Origin: CAMCXT01 sp040403315
GTDB lineage: Bacteria; Bacteroidota; Bacteroidia; M30B66
Direction of reading: 5' to 3'
DNA: 64,000 nucleotides
Assembly: GCA_040403315.1 (NCBI GenBank)
Contig: JBBAKX010000001.1
Coordinates: 496,001 to 560,000, forward strand
Translations under genes and position numbers: made by a program
Shown: positions 1-8,936 of the stretch, piece after piece
Numbering within the stretch: position 1 is the first letter of the stretch
Layout of the letters: every line of letters starts with the position of its first letter
The notes under the pieces: model-generated
Databases searched by the model: none
Told to the model about the DNA's origin: nothing
The model's input: only the letters and a program-made list of their open reading frames with translations

Positions 1-1498
1 CTCGTTTTTCTGGATAGCTCCAAAGTACTTCCGCCATGGCTGCCATCCGCGGTAGCGCCATATATTCAACGTGTTCTTTGTTTAGGATGTATTCAGTCCA
101 CACATTTGCCTGAGCGCCAAGAATATACTTCCGTTCTTCGATGCTCAAATCTGCAGGAATTGGATCGAATTGATACACTTTTTCGAGTGGAGTAAATCCG
201 CCGATGGCGATGGTTTCTTGTCGAGGATTTCCCTGATAATGATCGAAATAGCAATGTGTTCCGGGCGTCATCACCACAGGATGTTTCAATCGTGCTGCTT
301 CTATGCCGCCTTCCGTGCCACGCCAGCTCATCACAGCAGCTTTGGGTGCTAAACCGCCTTCTAAAATCTCGTCCCAACCGATGATTTGACGGCCTTTTGA
401 ATTCAGATATTTCTCTATGCGTTGGATAAAATAGCTCTGCAGTTCGTGCTCGTCTTTAAGGTTTTCGTCTTGGATGCGTTTCTGACAATTCTTGCAGCTT
501 TTCCAGCGTGTTTTAGGACATTCGTCGCCGCCGATGTGGATGAATTTTCCAGGGAAAAGCCTGCATACTTCATCGAGCACTTGCTCAAGAAATAGAAAGG
601 TTTCTTCTTTCGGACAAAATACATCATCGAAAACGCCCCATTTCCCGGGCACAGTGAATGGTCCGCCAGTGCACGAAAACTGAGGATAAGCCGCGAGTGC
701 AGCCATGGCATGACCAGGCATTTCGATTTCTGGAACGATGGTGATATTTCGCTGAGAGGCGTATTGAACCACTTCATAGATTTCCGCTTGCGTGTAGAAA
801 CCTCCGTACCGCAAAGAATCGTAACGGTGTTCACTGTAATGCCCAACCATGGACGAATTGCGCCATCCACCGATTTCGGTGAGTTTGGTAAATTGCTTGA
901 TTTCGATACGCCATCCTTGGTCGTCGGTGAGGTGCCAATGAAACACGTTCATTTTGTGCAGCGCGAGCATGTCGATGTAGCGCTTGATGAATTCGACCGG
1001 GAAGAAATGCCGCGACACATCGAGGTGCATCCCGCGCCAAGCGAACTTTGGGAAATCGCCGTTAATCGCAGCTTCCTGCACTACCAAACGCTTGTCGGTA
1101 CGCCAAACGCTCAATTGCAGCAGCGACTGGATGCCATAAAAAATCCCGATTTTGGAAGTGGCTAAAATGCGCACCTTTTTCTCGGTGGTTTGCAAGGAGT
1201 ACCAACCTTCGGGAAGCAGAGTGTCGGGATTGAAAAGATCAAATTGGATCGGGATCGACAATGGATCAACACGAAAATCAGTAGTTCCGCTTTGTTGCGC
1301 TTTTGACTTCAGCGCAAGACGCAGATAATTGATCTCAAACGAAAGATCTTGTAGCGACGAAGATTGAATTTCGGAAGCAGTAATATCGAAATAGCGATTT
1401 CCGTAGGTTACATTTGCTGGTTGAGGAACGATAGCCGATTGGACGCTCAACAAAGCTGAAGTAAGGAGGCAAAAAATCAGATAAAGATGCTTGATCAT
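1..1498 (-). CDS. GH20 beta-N-acetylhexosaminidase, partial (C-terminus beyond window)
   Basis: I translated the minus strand from an ATG at 1498 to the window edge, about 499 residues with no stop. The protein starts with a signal peptide (MIKHLYLIFCLLTSALLS), followed by a GH20b-like N-terminal domain and the GH20 TIM barrel. The barrel carries the motif HIGGDECPK with the catalytic pair Asp325-Glu326, preceded by FHWHLTDDQGWR and MPGH and followed by ALPRMAAMAEVLWS. GH20 enzymes remove terminal beta-linked GlcNAc or GalNAc by substrate-assisted catalysis; this one should act in the periplasm or at the cell surface. Its ATG overlaps the stop of the upstream ROK kinase gene by 4 bp (ATGA), so the two are co-transcribed and the kinase may phosphorylate the sugar released. 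The missing 3' end could encode further domains. Confidence 0.93.
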   Translation of the reverse strand, partial: MIKHLYLIFCLLTSALLSVQSAIVPQPANVTYGNRYFDITASEIQSSSLQDLSFEINYLRLALKSKAQQSGTTDFRVDPLSIPIQFDLFNPDTLLPEGWYSLQTTEKKVRILATSKIGIFYGIQSLLQLSVWRTDKRLVVQEAAINGDFPKFAWRGMHLDVSRHFFPVEFIKRYIDMLALHKMNVFHWHLTDDQGWRIEIKQFTKLTEIGGWRNSSMVGHYSEHRYDSLRYGGFYTQAEIYEVVQYASQRNITIVPEIEMPGHAMAALAAYPQFSCTGGPFTVPGKWGVFDDVFCPKEETFLFLEQVLDEVCRLFPGKFIHIGGDECPKTRWKSCKNCQKRIQDENLKDEHELQSYFIQRIEKYLNSKGRQIIGWDEILEGGLAPKAAVMSWRGTEGGIEAARLKHPVVMTPGTHCYFDHYQGNPRQETIAIGGFTPLEKVYQFDPIPADLSIEERKYILGAQANVWTEYILNKEHVEYMALPRMAAMAEVLWSYPEKR

Positions 1499-2436
1499 TC
1501 CTTGAAAACTTGACGGTAGATAAGCGATGCAGAGCCAAGTAAAGCCGCATCAGTTTCGTGGAGTTCGGAAATTTTAATCTTGATTTTTCCTTTGTAGATA
1601 TTGAGCAAATTGGCTTCGAATGCTGCTCTCACTGGGTTGAGGAGCAGATCGCCGGCTTTCACTAATCCTCCAAAGAGAATGATCATTTCGGGGCTTGTAA
1701 CGGCTGCGAAATTCGACAAAGCGTATCCGAGTGTTTCGCCGGTAAAACGATACGCTTCTTGGGCTTCGGGCTCTCCTTCGAGTGCTCTACGGGTGATTTC
1801 TCTCGAATCTACCGAAGCGTCTGTATCGGGCTTTAATTCTAAATAAGTTCTAACGATTCCAGTTGCAGAGCAATAAGTTTCTAAGCAACCATGGCGGCCA
1901 CATCCGCAGAGGCGGCCATTTTTTTCAACCAACACATGGCCAAGTTCACCAGCAAATCCATCGTGGCCATAAATCATTTCACCGTTGGCAACGATTCCGC
2001 TTCCAAGACCAGTTCCGAGTGTAATCACTAGAAAATTTCTGGAGCCTTGAGCGGCACCAAACATCTGTTCGCCTAGGGCTGCAGCTTTTGCGTCGTTGGT
2101 GATTTTTGCTATGGTTTCGAGTTCATCTGAAAACATCTTTTGCAAGGGTACAACGCCCTTCCAAGAAAGGTTGGGAGCATATTCGACCATGCCGGTGTAT
2201 GGGTTTGCATTTGGCGCACCAACTCCGGCGCCAAGCAAGCGAATACCAGGATATTGTTTTTGAAGTGACTGTATTTGCAATTTCAGGTCGGCACAAACGG
2301 CTTGAACAAGCTCATGTGCTTCTTCAAAATCTCTGGTTTTTAGCGACCCTTTACTGAGCACTTTCCCCTCTCTGCTAACCAGTCCAAATGAGGTGTTTGT
2401 TCCTCCGATATCTATTCCAGCAACGGCTTCGTTCAT
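1495..2436 (-). CDS. ROK-family sugar kinase (glucokinase or N-acetylglucosamine kinase)
   Basis: This 313-residue protein has the full ROK signature: an N-terminal ATP phosphate-binding motif DIGGTN (residues 9-14), the catalytic Asn-Asp pair in ITNDAKAAALGE (Asp115), the GELGH substrate-binding motif (163-167) and the zinc site CGCGRHGC (177-184). There is no signal peptide, so it is cytoplasmic. ROK kinases phosphorylate glucose, GlcNAc, ManNAc or fructose, and sequence alone does not settle the substrate. Its 4-bp overlap with a GH20 hexosaminidase gene argues for N-acetylglucosamine. It lacks the N-terminal HTH found in ROK repressors, so it is an enzyme and not a NagC-type regulator. 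Confidence 0.9.
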   Translation of the reverse strand: MNEAVAGIDIGGTNTSFGLVSREGKVLSKGSLKTRDFEEAHELVQAVCADLKLQIQSLQKQYPGIRLLGAGVGAPNANPYTGMVEYAPNLSWKGVVPLQKMFSDELETIAKITNDAKAAALGEQMFGAAQGSRNFLVITLGTGLGSGIVANGEMIYGHDGFAGELGHVLVEKNGRLCGCGRHGCLETYCSATGIVRTYLELKPDTDASVDSREITRRALEGEPEAQEAYRFTGETLGYALSNFAAVTSPEMIILFGGLVKAGDLLLNPVRAAFEANLLNIYKGKIKIKISELHETDAALLGSASLIYRQVFKE

Positions 2437-2471
2437 GAATACTCCTCAAATGATCATTCAATCAAGTTTTA

Positions 2472-2486
2472 GATAGATTATCTATC
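2472..2486. promoter_or_regulatory. 15-bp perfect palindrome upstream of the ROK-GH20 operon
   Basis: GATAGAT-T-ATCTATC is a perfect 7-bp inverted repeat with a 1-bp centre, 36 bp upstream of the ROK start codon. A near-match to the Bacteroidota -7 element (TACCTTGT on the minus strand, 2509-2516) lies upstream of it, so the palindrome would sit just after the transcription start. That is a usual place for a repressor operator. The regulator is not in the window. Confidence 0.4.
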
Positions 2487-2560
2487 CAACAACATGAAAA
2501 TTTTTGTGACAAGGTAAGAAAAACGAAAAACGGATTTACCTGAATTTGGCGGTGGTTTAA

Positions 2561-3655
2561 TTAGAATGCATCGTTGATTCGGATATAGAATCCTGTTCCG
2601 CCTTCATTGTTAAAGGCTAGATCAACACGAACGAAAACAGATTCTTTTTTGTTGAGGAGAATCCGAAGGCCAGCACCGCTCGTTACTTTTATGGTTTTAA
2701 GCATGAACTTGTTGATTTCAGGAGCCACTTCGCCTACTGCAACGAATGCTGAAGCATGTATGAATTTATAAATCGGCTGTCTCCATTCGAGTTGTGAGGC
2801 GAGATAGTTTTTGTCGCGGAAACGTCCTTCAAAGTAGCCTCTCATGAGGAATGCGCTGCCTAAACGTGGAAGTTCACGAAAAGGGACAATTCCATTTGAA
2901 AAATTTCCGAAAGCTTGGAATGCCAAAACTTGAAATGGTTTTTTGGTGGGAAGATAGTACCGGAAATCAGCTTGTAGTTCAGAAAAACCGTGTGTTCCCC
3001 CAGCGAATTTATCGAAGCCTGCCCAGTAAAGGTCGGCATACCAGCCTTTTTGAGGAGAGAATGGATTGTCGCGAAAATCAGCTTGAATGTTTGGCCCTAT
3101 TCCTGCGACAACACTTCCACCATTTCCTTCAACTTGAGGAACTTCGTTGTTCCAATTTAGTTCATAAATGTTTGAATACCTGAATTGTGCACCAGCGAAC
3201 CAATTCCCTTTGATTTTTCGAAGCAATTTCGCTTGTAAATAAATACGTTGGTAGCTGAGATCTGATTTATCGAAGCTTGCTGATGTTGGGCCAATGCCCC
3301 AATATTGGTCGGTGAAATTTAGATACCCTGCTCTTCCTCTGAAGATGTATCTTTCTTTTGGGGTGTAAATATTCCAAATGGGTTCAAGTATGAATTGCCT
3401 TTTGGAGGTATAAGCAACTTGTAGATATACATTCGATGATCTCGTTGCGGAATCCCTGCCTGCCTTGAAAAGGTAATTGCCAGCAAGGCCTATTTTCAAA
3501 CCAGTTTCAGGACTATTTTGGATGATTGGGTTACCAATGAATCGAACATTTTTTCCAAAGATTCTTTCAGGTTCATACCATTTCAGTTTTTCTTGTGCTG
3601 AAGCCTGTTGAGTGAGGATGAAACAAATGAGTAAAAATCTTAAGGTCTTTTTCAT
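2561..3655 (-). CDS. Omp85/BamA-like outer-membrane beta-barrel protein without POTRA domains
   Basis: This 364-residue protein begins with a signal peptide (MKKTLRFLLICFILTQQASAQ) and ends in an aromatic residue (RINDAF), as outer-membrane barrels do. Residues after about 240 look like the Omp85 surface-antigen barrel, with alternating aromatic beta-strands and the MRGYFEGRFRDKN segment that matches the conserved loop-6 RGY/RGF motif. It is too short to carry POTRA domains, so it resembles the stand-alone BamA/TamA-family proteins common in Bacteroidota, whose role is unknown. I placed the start at 3655 because the reading frame further upstream runs into the oppositely oriented tRNA gene and encodes nothing signal-like. 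A second possible start is 3676 (MSILAFE). Confidence 0.8.
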   Translation of the reverse strand: MKKTLRFLLICFILTQQASAQEKLKWYEPERIFGKNVRFIGNPIIQNSPETGLKIGLAGNYLFKAGRDSATRSSNVYLQVAYTSKRQFILEPIWNIYTPKERYIFRGRAGYLNFTDQYWGIGPTSASFDKSDLSYQRIYLQAKLLRKIKGNWFAGAQFRYSNIYELNWNNEVPQVEGNGGSVVAGIGPNIQADFRDNPFSPQKGWYADLYWAGFDKFAGGTHGFSELQADFRYYLPTKKPFQVLAFQAFGNFSNGIVPFRELPRLGSAFLMRGYFEGRFRDKNYLASQLEWRQPIYKFIHASAFVAVGEVAPEINKFMLKTIKVTSGAGLRILLNKKESVFVRVDLAFNNEGGTGFYIRINDAF

Positions 3656-3735
3656 TTCAAAGGCCAATATAGACATAATCACTCTTGAGCGAATATTGTT
3701 CAGGAGATCTAATCTAAATTCCTTGCGGGGAGCCC

Positions 3736-3765
3736 TTGAATTAGTCGCATTTATAGCTACTTTTG
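3736..3765 (+). promoter_or_regulatory. Promoter of tRNA-Ser
   Basis: TTG (3736-3738), a 19-bp spacer and TACTTTTG (3758-3765) match the Bacteroidota sigma-A consensus (-33 TTTG, -7 TAnnTTTG). It lies 28 bp upstream of the tRNA. Confidence 0.6.
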
Positions 3766-3793
3766 CAACCCGTTTAAAACGAACGGGAAAACA

Positions 3794-3880
3794 GGAGACT
3801 TGTCCGAGTGGTTGAAGGAGCAAGCCTGGAAAGTTTGTATACGGGTAACTGTATCGAGGGTTCGAATCCCCCAGTCTCCG
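3794..3880 (+). tRNA. tRNA-Ser (anticodon GGA)
   Basis: The 87-nt cloverleaf has a perfect 7-bp acceptor stem (GGAGACT/AGTCTCC), the D-arm (TCC/GGA), an anticodon stem CAAGC/GTTTG around the loop CTGGAAA giving anticodon GGA (reads UCC and UCU), and the long variable arm typical of class II serine tRNAs. The T-arm carries TTCGAAT with one A-C mismatch in its stem. The discriminator base is G73, and CCA is not encoded. Confidence 0.95.
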
Positions 3881-3894
3881 CAAGAATTGAAATG

Positions 3895-3920
3895 AAATCC
3901 GGCTTTTGGTCGGATTTTTT
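3895..3920 (+). terminator. Rho-independent terminator of tRNA-Ser
   Basis: A 7-bp stem (AAATCCG 3895-3901 with CGGATTT 3911-3917) around a 9-nt loop ends in a run of six T, 15 nt after the tRNA 3' end. Confidence 0.7.
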
Positions 3921-4066
3921 ATTTGCCGATTTTCTTCGTTAAGTGATTTATGGGTTTCTCGAGAATCTCAATAGTCATTAACGAAAACATCGGTGTGATA
4001 GATAAAAGGCAACTTACAAATTGAACCAGAAATAGCCTGATGAAATTAGCGGAGGCAAAATGCTCA

Positions 4067-6454
4067 TTAATCCTTCACACAGCGAATAGATCTACCATCG
4101 GTTTTAGGTCCTCCTAGCGGCCCGACATTTGTGTAATAATCCTGAATTAAATTGTACGTAGCATTGGTCGCTGAAACTTCGGTGGTTGTCCAGAAATAAG
4201 CTCGAGAACCAAGCCAACTCCAGTTCACGCCATCTGTTTGAAAGTATCCTGCAGGAATAGCAGTGAATCCAAAAGCATTGGTGGCGCCCACATTTTGGTT
4301 GGTGTATAAATCGAGCGACTTTAATTTACCCCCTGCAAAAGCTCCTCCTCCAGTGAAGTTGATCAATTCCAAAAACTCTGTCTGATTAGGTACATGCCAC
4401 CCTGTTGGACAAACATTTCTTGAGTCTACGCAAGCATACCAATTATATTCTTTTCCATATATAGCTTCATAATAATCATCGAAAAGCCAAGCCATACAGC
4501 GACCTTCCGTAACATTTCCCCATCCATCATAGAAACCAGGAATTAAAGTTCCGTCGGCATAGTGTTCAGTTTTTAAATTCTCTGCCATCCACCATTGTGC
4601 ACCTATTAACACTGTGTTGTAGATGTTTCCATCAATATCCGATACCGTATCAAATGCTACTGAAGTTTCTTCGCAAAATGTGAGGGTATCCAAATCGTTC
4701 ATTCCAGGTAAGAATGTAAAAGTTTGCCATGACCCATAGGCATTGGGGTTTTGAGTTGCCAGTTTAATTGAATCCACTTCAATGCACGATACATATTCAA
4801 ATGAGCCATTTGATATAAAGCTAACCGAACTTGCATGAACAGCATATCCAGCCTCCAAAGGAAGGTTCTCGCAGTTCTTCACGAACCCCTTTACATTTCG
4901 CATTTCTGGAAGTGGTACATTCTCAACTACAATTGAGGTGTCTTTCGAAAACGAACCAAGTAGAGAATCAGTGAGCAAAGGCAACAATGTAAATACATCA
5001 CAAGACAAAGCTAAGCTTAAACTCAACTCCATATTGGCAGGAACCAATCCTCCAAAATGTCCAGTATTATTGGTTATATCACTGGCTTGACCGATTGTAG
5101 GATTGCTTATGTTAACCTGAATGTTACTTAGCGGATTTCCATCATCATCGGTAATAGTTCCGTTTAAAAACACTGCTTCCCAAGGTCTATCGCAGTTCCA
5201 AAATGAAAAATGGGGCAATTGTGCAGTGTAGACATTTCCATTTTTAAAGGCCGAACCTTCTTCGATCCAAACACCTTGTTCCTCGTTAAACGACCAAAGA
5301 TCGATCGTATCTGGAGCTGTTGAAAGCCATTCGTCGCTTAAAGGGAAATTAGCAGTAGCACTGCTTCCTGGAGCAATTTCAAGTTCTTGCCCTGTATTGG
5401 ATCTAATCTCAACGCCCATCATTCCATAAGAGGTTAAGCCTCGGATGTTTCCATTTTGATTGCCAATTAAATTCCCCGGCATTTCATCGTAAAAGGTGCT
5501 CGAGTCGGGATGGATATAATTAGCATATACGTCCACGCTTCCGCTGTAAGCGGCTCCATTTAAAGTAACTGCATTGGCAGGAAATTGCAGTTGAACATTT
5601 TCAAAACTTACCGTTCCTCCTACTGTCGAATTAAATCCACCCGCAGTTTTAGTTCTCAATAGGTTAATTTTTACCACTGTTCCATTGGGCTTGGGGATGA
5701 AAGTTCTGGATCCGGGAAAATATCCTGCCTTTGTGGCTGTAACATATCCAACATTTTCTTCCATCTCTGCCGACTCGAACATAAAAACACCGTTGATGTC
5801 GGTTTTCTGAGTCTGGCCACCAATACGGACTTCAACAAAAGTGATAGGTTTGCCCAATTCATCGGTTATTTGGCCCATTACTTTTCCATTTGTTGGATTA
5901 CCAAAATTCAAAGGCACGGCATAAACCGAAACCGAACTGTTTGATGTGTATACCCGAGCTTGGCCATCTTGAACAATTACAGCATCAATATGCTTCATGG
6001 TGAGCTGTTCGGTAAAACCTGCCAACCAATCGCCGGCAATCAAAGGAAAGTCTCCATTGCTTAAGTCAAACAGCATCAAACCACTTACATCCTCCGAAAT
6101 CAATTCTGGTTGCACCTGCTCAATCGATAAGTTGTTTCGGTTATAATCAATGGCGGCGGTGTTTATTCCTCGCACTAAAAAGGGCGCTTCGTAATACGGC
6201 GGACAGTTTTCTTCTACGATTTTCGCACGTACCCACTTGGTGTTGGTTGTTGGGGCGTAACGTAATTGCTGAGTCGATCCATTAAGATCGGTCCAATTTT
6301 GGTTGTCTGAGCTCTCCTGCCAAGAAGCAGTTCCCCTGTAATTGTTTATTGTTAATCGGAGCGTATCTCCCAAAATAACCGATGCACGATTTTGTGCAAA
6401 AGTTGAAATGCCTCCGCAAATCAACACAACGAACAGAAGTATATGTTTTTTCAT
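4067..6454 (-). CDS. Secreted multidomain protein with C-terminal FISUMP domain
   Basis: This 795-residue protein has a signal peptide (MKKHILLFVVLICGGISTFAQ). Residues of about 25-100 resemble an Ig/PKD-like cell-surface domain (WQESSDNQNWTDL). Around 190-270 is a carboxypeptidase-regulatory-like beta-sandwich (GQITDELGKPITFVEVRIGG), and a second copy follows near 430-480 (GTITDDDGNPLSNIQVNIS). Residues of about 600-795 form a FISUMP domain (Fibrobacter succinogenes major paralogous domain), with DIDGNIYNTVLIGAQWWM, CPTGWHVPNQTE and the terminal GRSIRCVKD. FISUMP domains are found on surface or secreted proteins, some linked to fibre binding, but their function is not settled. It follows the T9SS gene at 6463 by 8 bp, so the two form an operon. 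No enzyme motif is visible. Confidence 0.8.
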   Translation of the reverse strand: MKKHILLFVVLICGGISTFAQNRASVILGDTLRLTINNYRGTASWQESSDNQNWTDLNGSTQQLRYAPTTNTKWVRAKIVEENCPPYYEAPFLVRGINTAAIDYNRNNLSIEQVQPELISEDVSGLMLFDLSNGDFPLIAGDWLAGFTEQLTMKHIDAVIVQDGQARVYTSNSSVSVYAVPLNFGNPTNGKVMGQITDELGKPITFVEVRIGGQTQKTDINGVFMFESAEMEENVGYVTATKAGYFPGSRTFIPKPNGTVVKINLLRTKTAGGFNSTVGGTVSFENVQLQFPANAVTLNGAAYSGSVDVYANYIHPDSSTFYDEMPGNLIGNQNGNIRGLTSYGMMGVEIRSNTGQELEIAPGSSATANFPLSDEWLSTAPDTIDLWSFNEEQGVWIEEGSAFKNGNVYTAQLPHFSFWNCDRPWEAVFLNGTITDDDGNPLSNIQVNISNPTIGQASDITNNTGHFGGLVPANMELSLSLALSCDVFTLLPLLTDSLLGSFSKDTSIVVENVPLPEMRNVKGFVKNCENLPLEAGYAVHASSVSFISNGSFEYVSCIEVDSIKLATQNPNAYGSWQTFTFLPGMNDLDTLTFCEETSVAFDTVSDIDGNIYNTVLIGAQWWMAENLKTEHYADGTLIPGFYDGWGNVTEGRCMAWLFDDYYEAIYGKEYNWYACVDSRNVCPTGWHVPNQTEFLELINFTGGGAFAGGKLKSLDLYTNQNVGATNAFGFTAIPAGYFQTDGVNWSWLGSRAYFWTTTEVSATNATYNLIQDYYTNVGPLGGPKTDGRSIRCVKD

Positions 6455-6462
6455 GAGATCGC

Positions 6463-7074
6463 TTATTGGAGTATGATTTTGCTTGACACAGAATTAATAT
6501 AGTCCTGCACAACGAGTGTATACTGCCCTTTGGCCAACTTGCTCACATCAATTAAAAACTGAGGTTCAGAAGTATTCCAGGATTCAGAAAAAGCGAGTTT
6601 TCCAGCCGCATCCACCATACTCACTTTTGTGTTTTTAAGATTCAAGTTTTTTGGTGCTTCAACCCGAATGCTTCCAGATCCCGGATTTGGGAATGCTTTC
6701 AACATACTTCGGGATAAAGGATCGCTTATTTCGGTTATCAGAATTTGAATGGTATCAGCGGCAAAACACCCGCGACTGTCGGTAACTAACAAGGTAAAAA
6801 CCGACGACGAAAAGCCGGTGAAAATTGGGTTTGGAGCTGATGCATCACTTAGGTTATCTTCAGGCAACCATTGGTACGTTAGCGGAGCTGAACCACCATC
6901 TCCGGAGGGAGAGCCTCCTAAAACTAAATCGTTACCTACCAAAACAGGTTCATTGCCCGCCGAGGCTGATAATAGAAGAGGTTGAGTTGAGTTAATTTGA
7001 ATGTCGAAACTTCGCTGCGCCTTGCTCATCAACGGCATCAAGCATAATAAAGTGAATAAATAGGAATACTTCAT
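6463..7074 (-). CDS. Small T9SS-exported protein with PKD-like domain
   Basis: This 203-residue protein has a signal peptide (MKYSYLFTLLCLMPLMSKAQ) and a PKD-like segment (residues 40-110; PLTYQWLPEDNLSDASAPN and VTDSRGCFA). It ends in a type A T9SS sorting domain from about residue 125 (KAFPNPGSGSIRVEAP to the end, KGQYTLVVQD). It should be exported across the outer membrane by the Por machinery and attached or released there. It is the first gene of an operon with the FISUMP protein at 4067 and may act with it. No catalytic motif was recognised. Confidence 0.8.
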   Translation of the reverse strand: MKYSYLFTLLCLMPLMSKAQRSFDIQINSTQPLLLSASAGNEPVLVGNDLVLGGSPSGDGGSAPLTYQWLPEDNLSDASAPNPIFTGFSSSVFTLLVTDSRGCFAADTIQILITEISDPLSRSMLKAFPNPGSGSIRVEAPKNLNLKNTKVSMVDAAGKLAFSESWNTSEPQFLIDVSKLAKGQYTLVVQDYINSVSSKIILQ

Positions 7075-7221
7075 AACAACGAGGATTTGATCAAATGTAA
7101 CTCAAATTATTATTTTATAAATCAATAGTACTTGAATGCATATGTTGCTTGCGTTCAATTTTATTGAAGAGCCAGACACGTAATCTGAAGATCTAATTTT
7201 CTAGTTATTTTATCATAGACC

Positions 7222-8283
7222 TTAAACCCTCTTTGCCAAACGATTGAGGCTTCTTTCAATCAATTGGTAACTGATTGCTGAACAGAGCAGAATTACGAAC
7301 AATGCCAGGGCAAAATACATCCAGCCGAATAGCTGCATAGTAAAACCCATCGAGCGAATAAGCCTTGGCAAAAAGCTCAGTACAATTGGATGGATCAAAT
7401 ACAGCGAAAAGGAGATGTCGCCTAAATAAATGAGCCATCTTTTGGGTTCGAATGCTTTGATTTTATTGCGCCAGATCAGTGCAAGCAGCAAAATGCCACT
7501 GTTAAAGAACGATGACCAAAAACCTGGAAAGATCTGGTAGAATCCAAGATAGGTAAAGATGAAATTCGCAGCAGCCAACAGCACAAAAAGATCTGCCAAG
7601 AAGCGATGTTTTAGTTCATGCTTAACCTGATGAAACCAACCCAAGCCCACACCAGCCAAAAAGAACAGGAGCACCGGATTGGTCATCAAACTAAAATAGG
7701 GCAGAGGATAGGCGTACCACTGCGACAAGTGCTGCATTACATACCCGTTGGTGATTAGCGGCACTGCAAAAACGCTCACCAGAATAATCCCTTTGAAAAA
7801 CATCCAACGCCACTTTCCAGCAAACATCGTGAGGGCAAGCAAAAGGTAGAAATACAATTCATAGTTCAACGACCATCCAACTGCCAATGGCGGAAATCCA
7901 TATGAAGGACCGGTGAATCCGAGATAACTGGGATAAAAGAAAAGCATCGGGAACAACCAAGTTGGATGTTCAAAAACATAGAGCGAAAATTTCGATTGAA
8001 CGGCTAAGTATATCAGCGTGAGCAAATAGTACAAAGGCACAATTCGAACAATTCGTTTTAGTGCGAACTTCCCGATATAGGATAAATTGATGTGTGCATT
8101 TGAGGTTGTGACGTATAAAATAAACCCACTAACCATGAAAAACAGCGGCACACCCAACGAACCATTTTGAAAAAGCATTTTACCCCATGTGCTGTCTTTC
8201 AGGATGCCTTTCATGTGGAAGCAACACACCATCAAAGCCGCTAAGCCCCGCAACAGCTGAATGACTTCGATACGCTGGTTCAT
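7222..8283 (-). CDS. Acyltransferase-3 family (OafA/YrhL-like) membrane protein
   Basis: This 353-residue polytopic membrane protein has the acyltransferase-3 N-terminal signature: QLLRGLAALMVCCFH, with the conserved catalytic-type His, followed by PLFFMVSGFILY. About ten hydrophobic helices follow. The C-terminal LGDISFSLYLIHPIVL matches the conserved last region of the family. Members transfer acetyl or other acyl groups to sugars of lipopolysaccharide, capsule or secondary metabolites; the substrate here is unknown. No polysaccharide biosynthesis genes are adjacent. A second, unlinked paralogue lies at 13997. Confidence 0.88.
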   Translation of the reverse strand: MNQRIEVIQLLRGLAALMVCCFHMKGILKDSTWGKMLFQNGSLGVPLFFMVSGFILYVTTSNAHINLSYIGKFALKRIVRIVPLYYLLTLIYLAVQSKFSLYVFEHPTWLFPMLFFYPSYLGFTGPSYGFPPLAVGWSLNYELYFYLLLALTMFAGKWRWMFFKGIILVSVFAVPLITNGYVMQHLSQWYAYPLPYFSLMTNPVLLFFLAGVGLGWFHQVKHELKHRFLADLFVLLAAANFIFTYLGFYQIFPGFWSSFFNSGILLLALIWRNKIKAFEPKRWLIYLGDISFSLYLIHPIVLSFLPRLIRSMGFTMQLFGWMYFALALFVILLCSAISYQLIERSLNRLAKRV

Positions 8284-8334
8284 CTTGCGGAGCCAAGGTA
8301 GGGAAAGTGCTGTAATACAGTAAATTCAAAAAAA

Positions 8335-8685
8335 TTACCTTTTTTCCTTCCGAAGCATTTCGATTACGGCCTTTTGCAGTTCAACCATTTCTCGCAAGGT
8401 TTGATTTTCTCGCTTAATCGACATCAATTCAACATCATTCTCATTTCTAAGATACATCTTCGGTTCTTCAACTTGTAAGAAACGCTTAACAAGAAACTGT
8501 TCGTCTTCTGTTTCCGGCGACAGTTCAAGTTTCTTAAGGATGTCGTAATAAGTTAAATCGTTAACCTTCCCAGTTTTCTCTATATAGGAAACAAGTGAAC
8601 GTGTTTTTTTAAGCATTCTAGCCAACTCGGCTTGAGATATGCCCAATTCTTCTCTTCTGCTTCTAATTCTCTCTCCACGTTTCAT
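8335..8685 (-). CDS. XRE-family HTH transcriptional regulator
   Basis: In this 116-residue protein, residues 1-55 are a Cro/CI-type helix-turn-helix (IRSRREELGISQAELARML, then TRSLVSYIEKTGKV). Residues of about 85-116 are a charged, heptad-like stretch (IKRENQTLREMVELQKAVIEML) that probably forms a dimerising coiled coil. It is a solitary gene, 51 bp from the acyltransferase gene at 7222 and in the same orientation. The target is unknown. Confidence 0.82.
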   Translation of the reverse strand: MKRGERIRSRREELGISQAELARMLKKTRSLVSYIEKTGKVNDLTYYDILKKLELSPETEDEQFLVKRFLQVEEPKMYLRNENDVELMSIKRENQTLREMVELQKAVIEMLRKEKR

Positions 8686-8936
8686 CCCGCAAAATACAAC
8701 ACAGTATTGTCAAATTGTAGCGACAATTTGCTTGACGCAAAGGTAGGTGTTAATGCTCATTTTTGTGCTTTCTGAGTTGAGATTAAGTTCTGTATGTCAA
8801 TAAAATTATAACAATATGAAGTAATCATATTCTCAAATTTCTTGCAGGACAGTTTCAGTGCGTCAATAAATTTAACTAACTTTACACATTAGTCGAACCA
8901 TTTTTAATAAAATACACTCAAAACTTAAACCCAATT

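Noticed and set aside
93..377. 94-codon frame on the minus strand at the window start
   Set aside because: It is a shifted-frame shadow of the GH20 gene; the true frame carries the GH20 motifs.
1495..2436. ROK protein as a NagC-type repressor
   Set aside because: There is no N-terminal helix-turn-helix; the chain starts directly with the ATP-binding motif.
3656..3883. Longer N-terminus (76 more residues) for the Omp85-like protein
   Set aside because: The extension runs antisense through the tRNA-Ser gene and places the signal peptide inside the chain.
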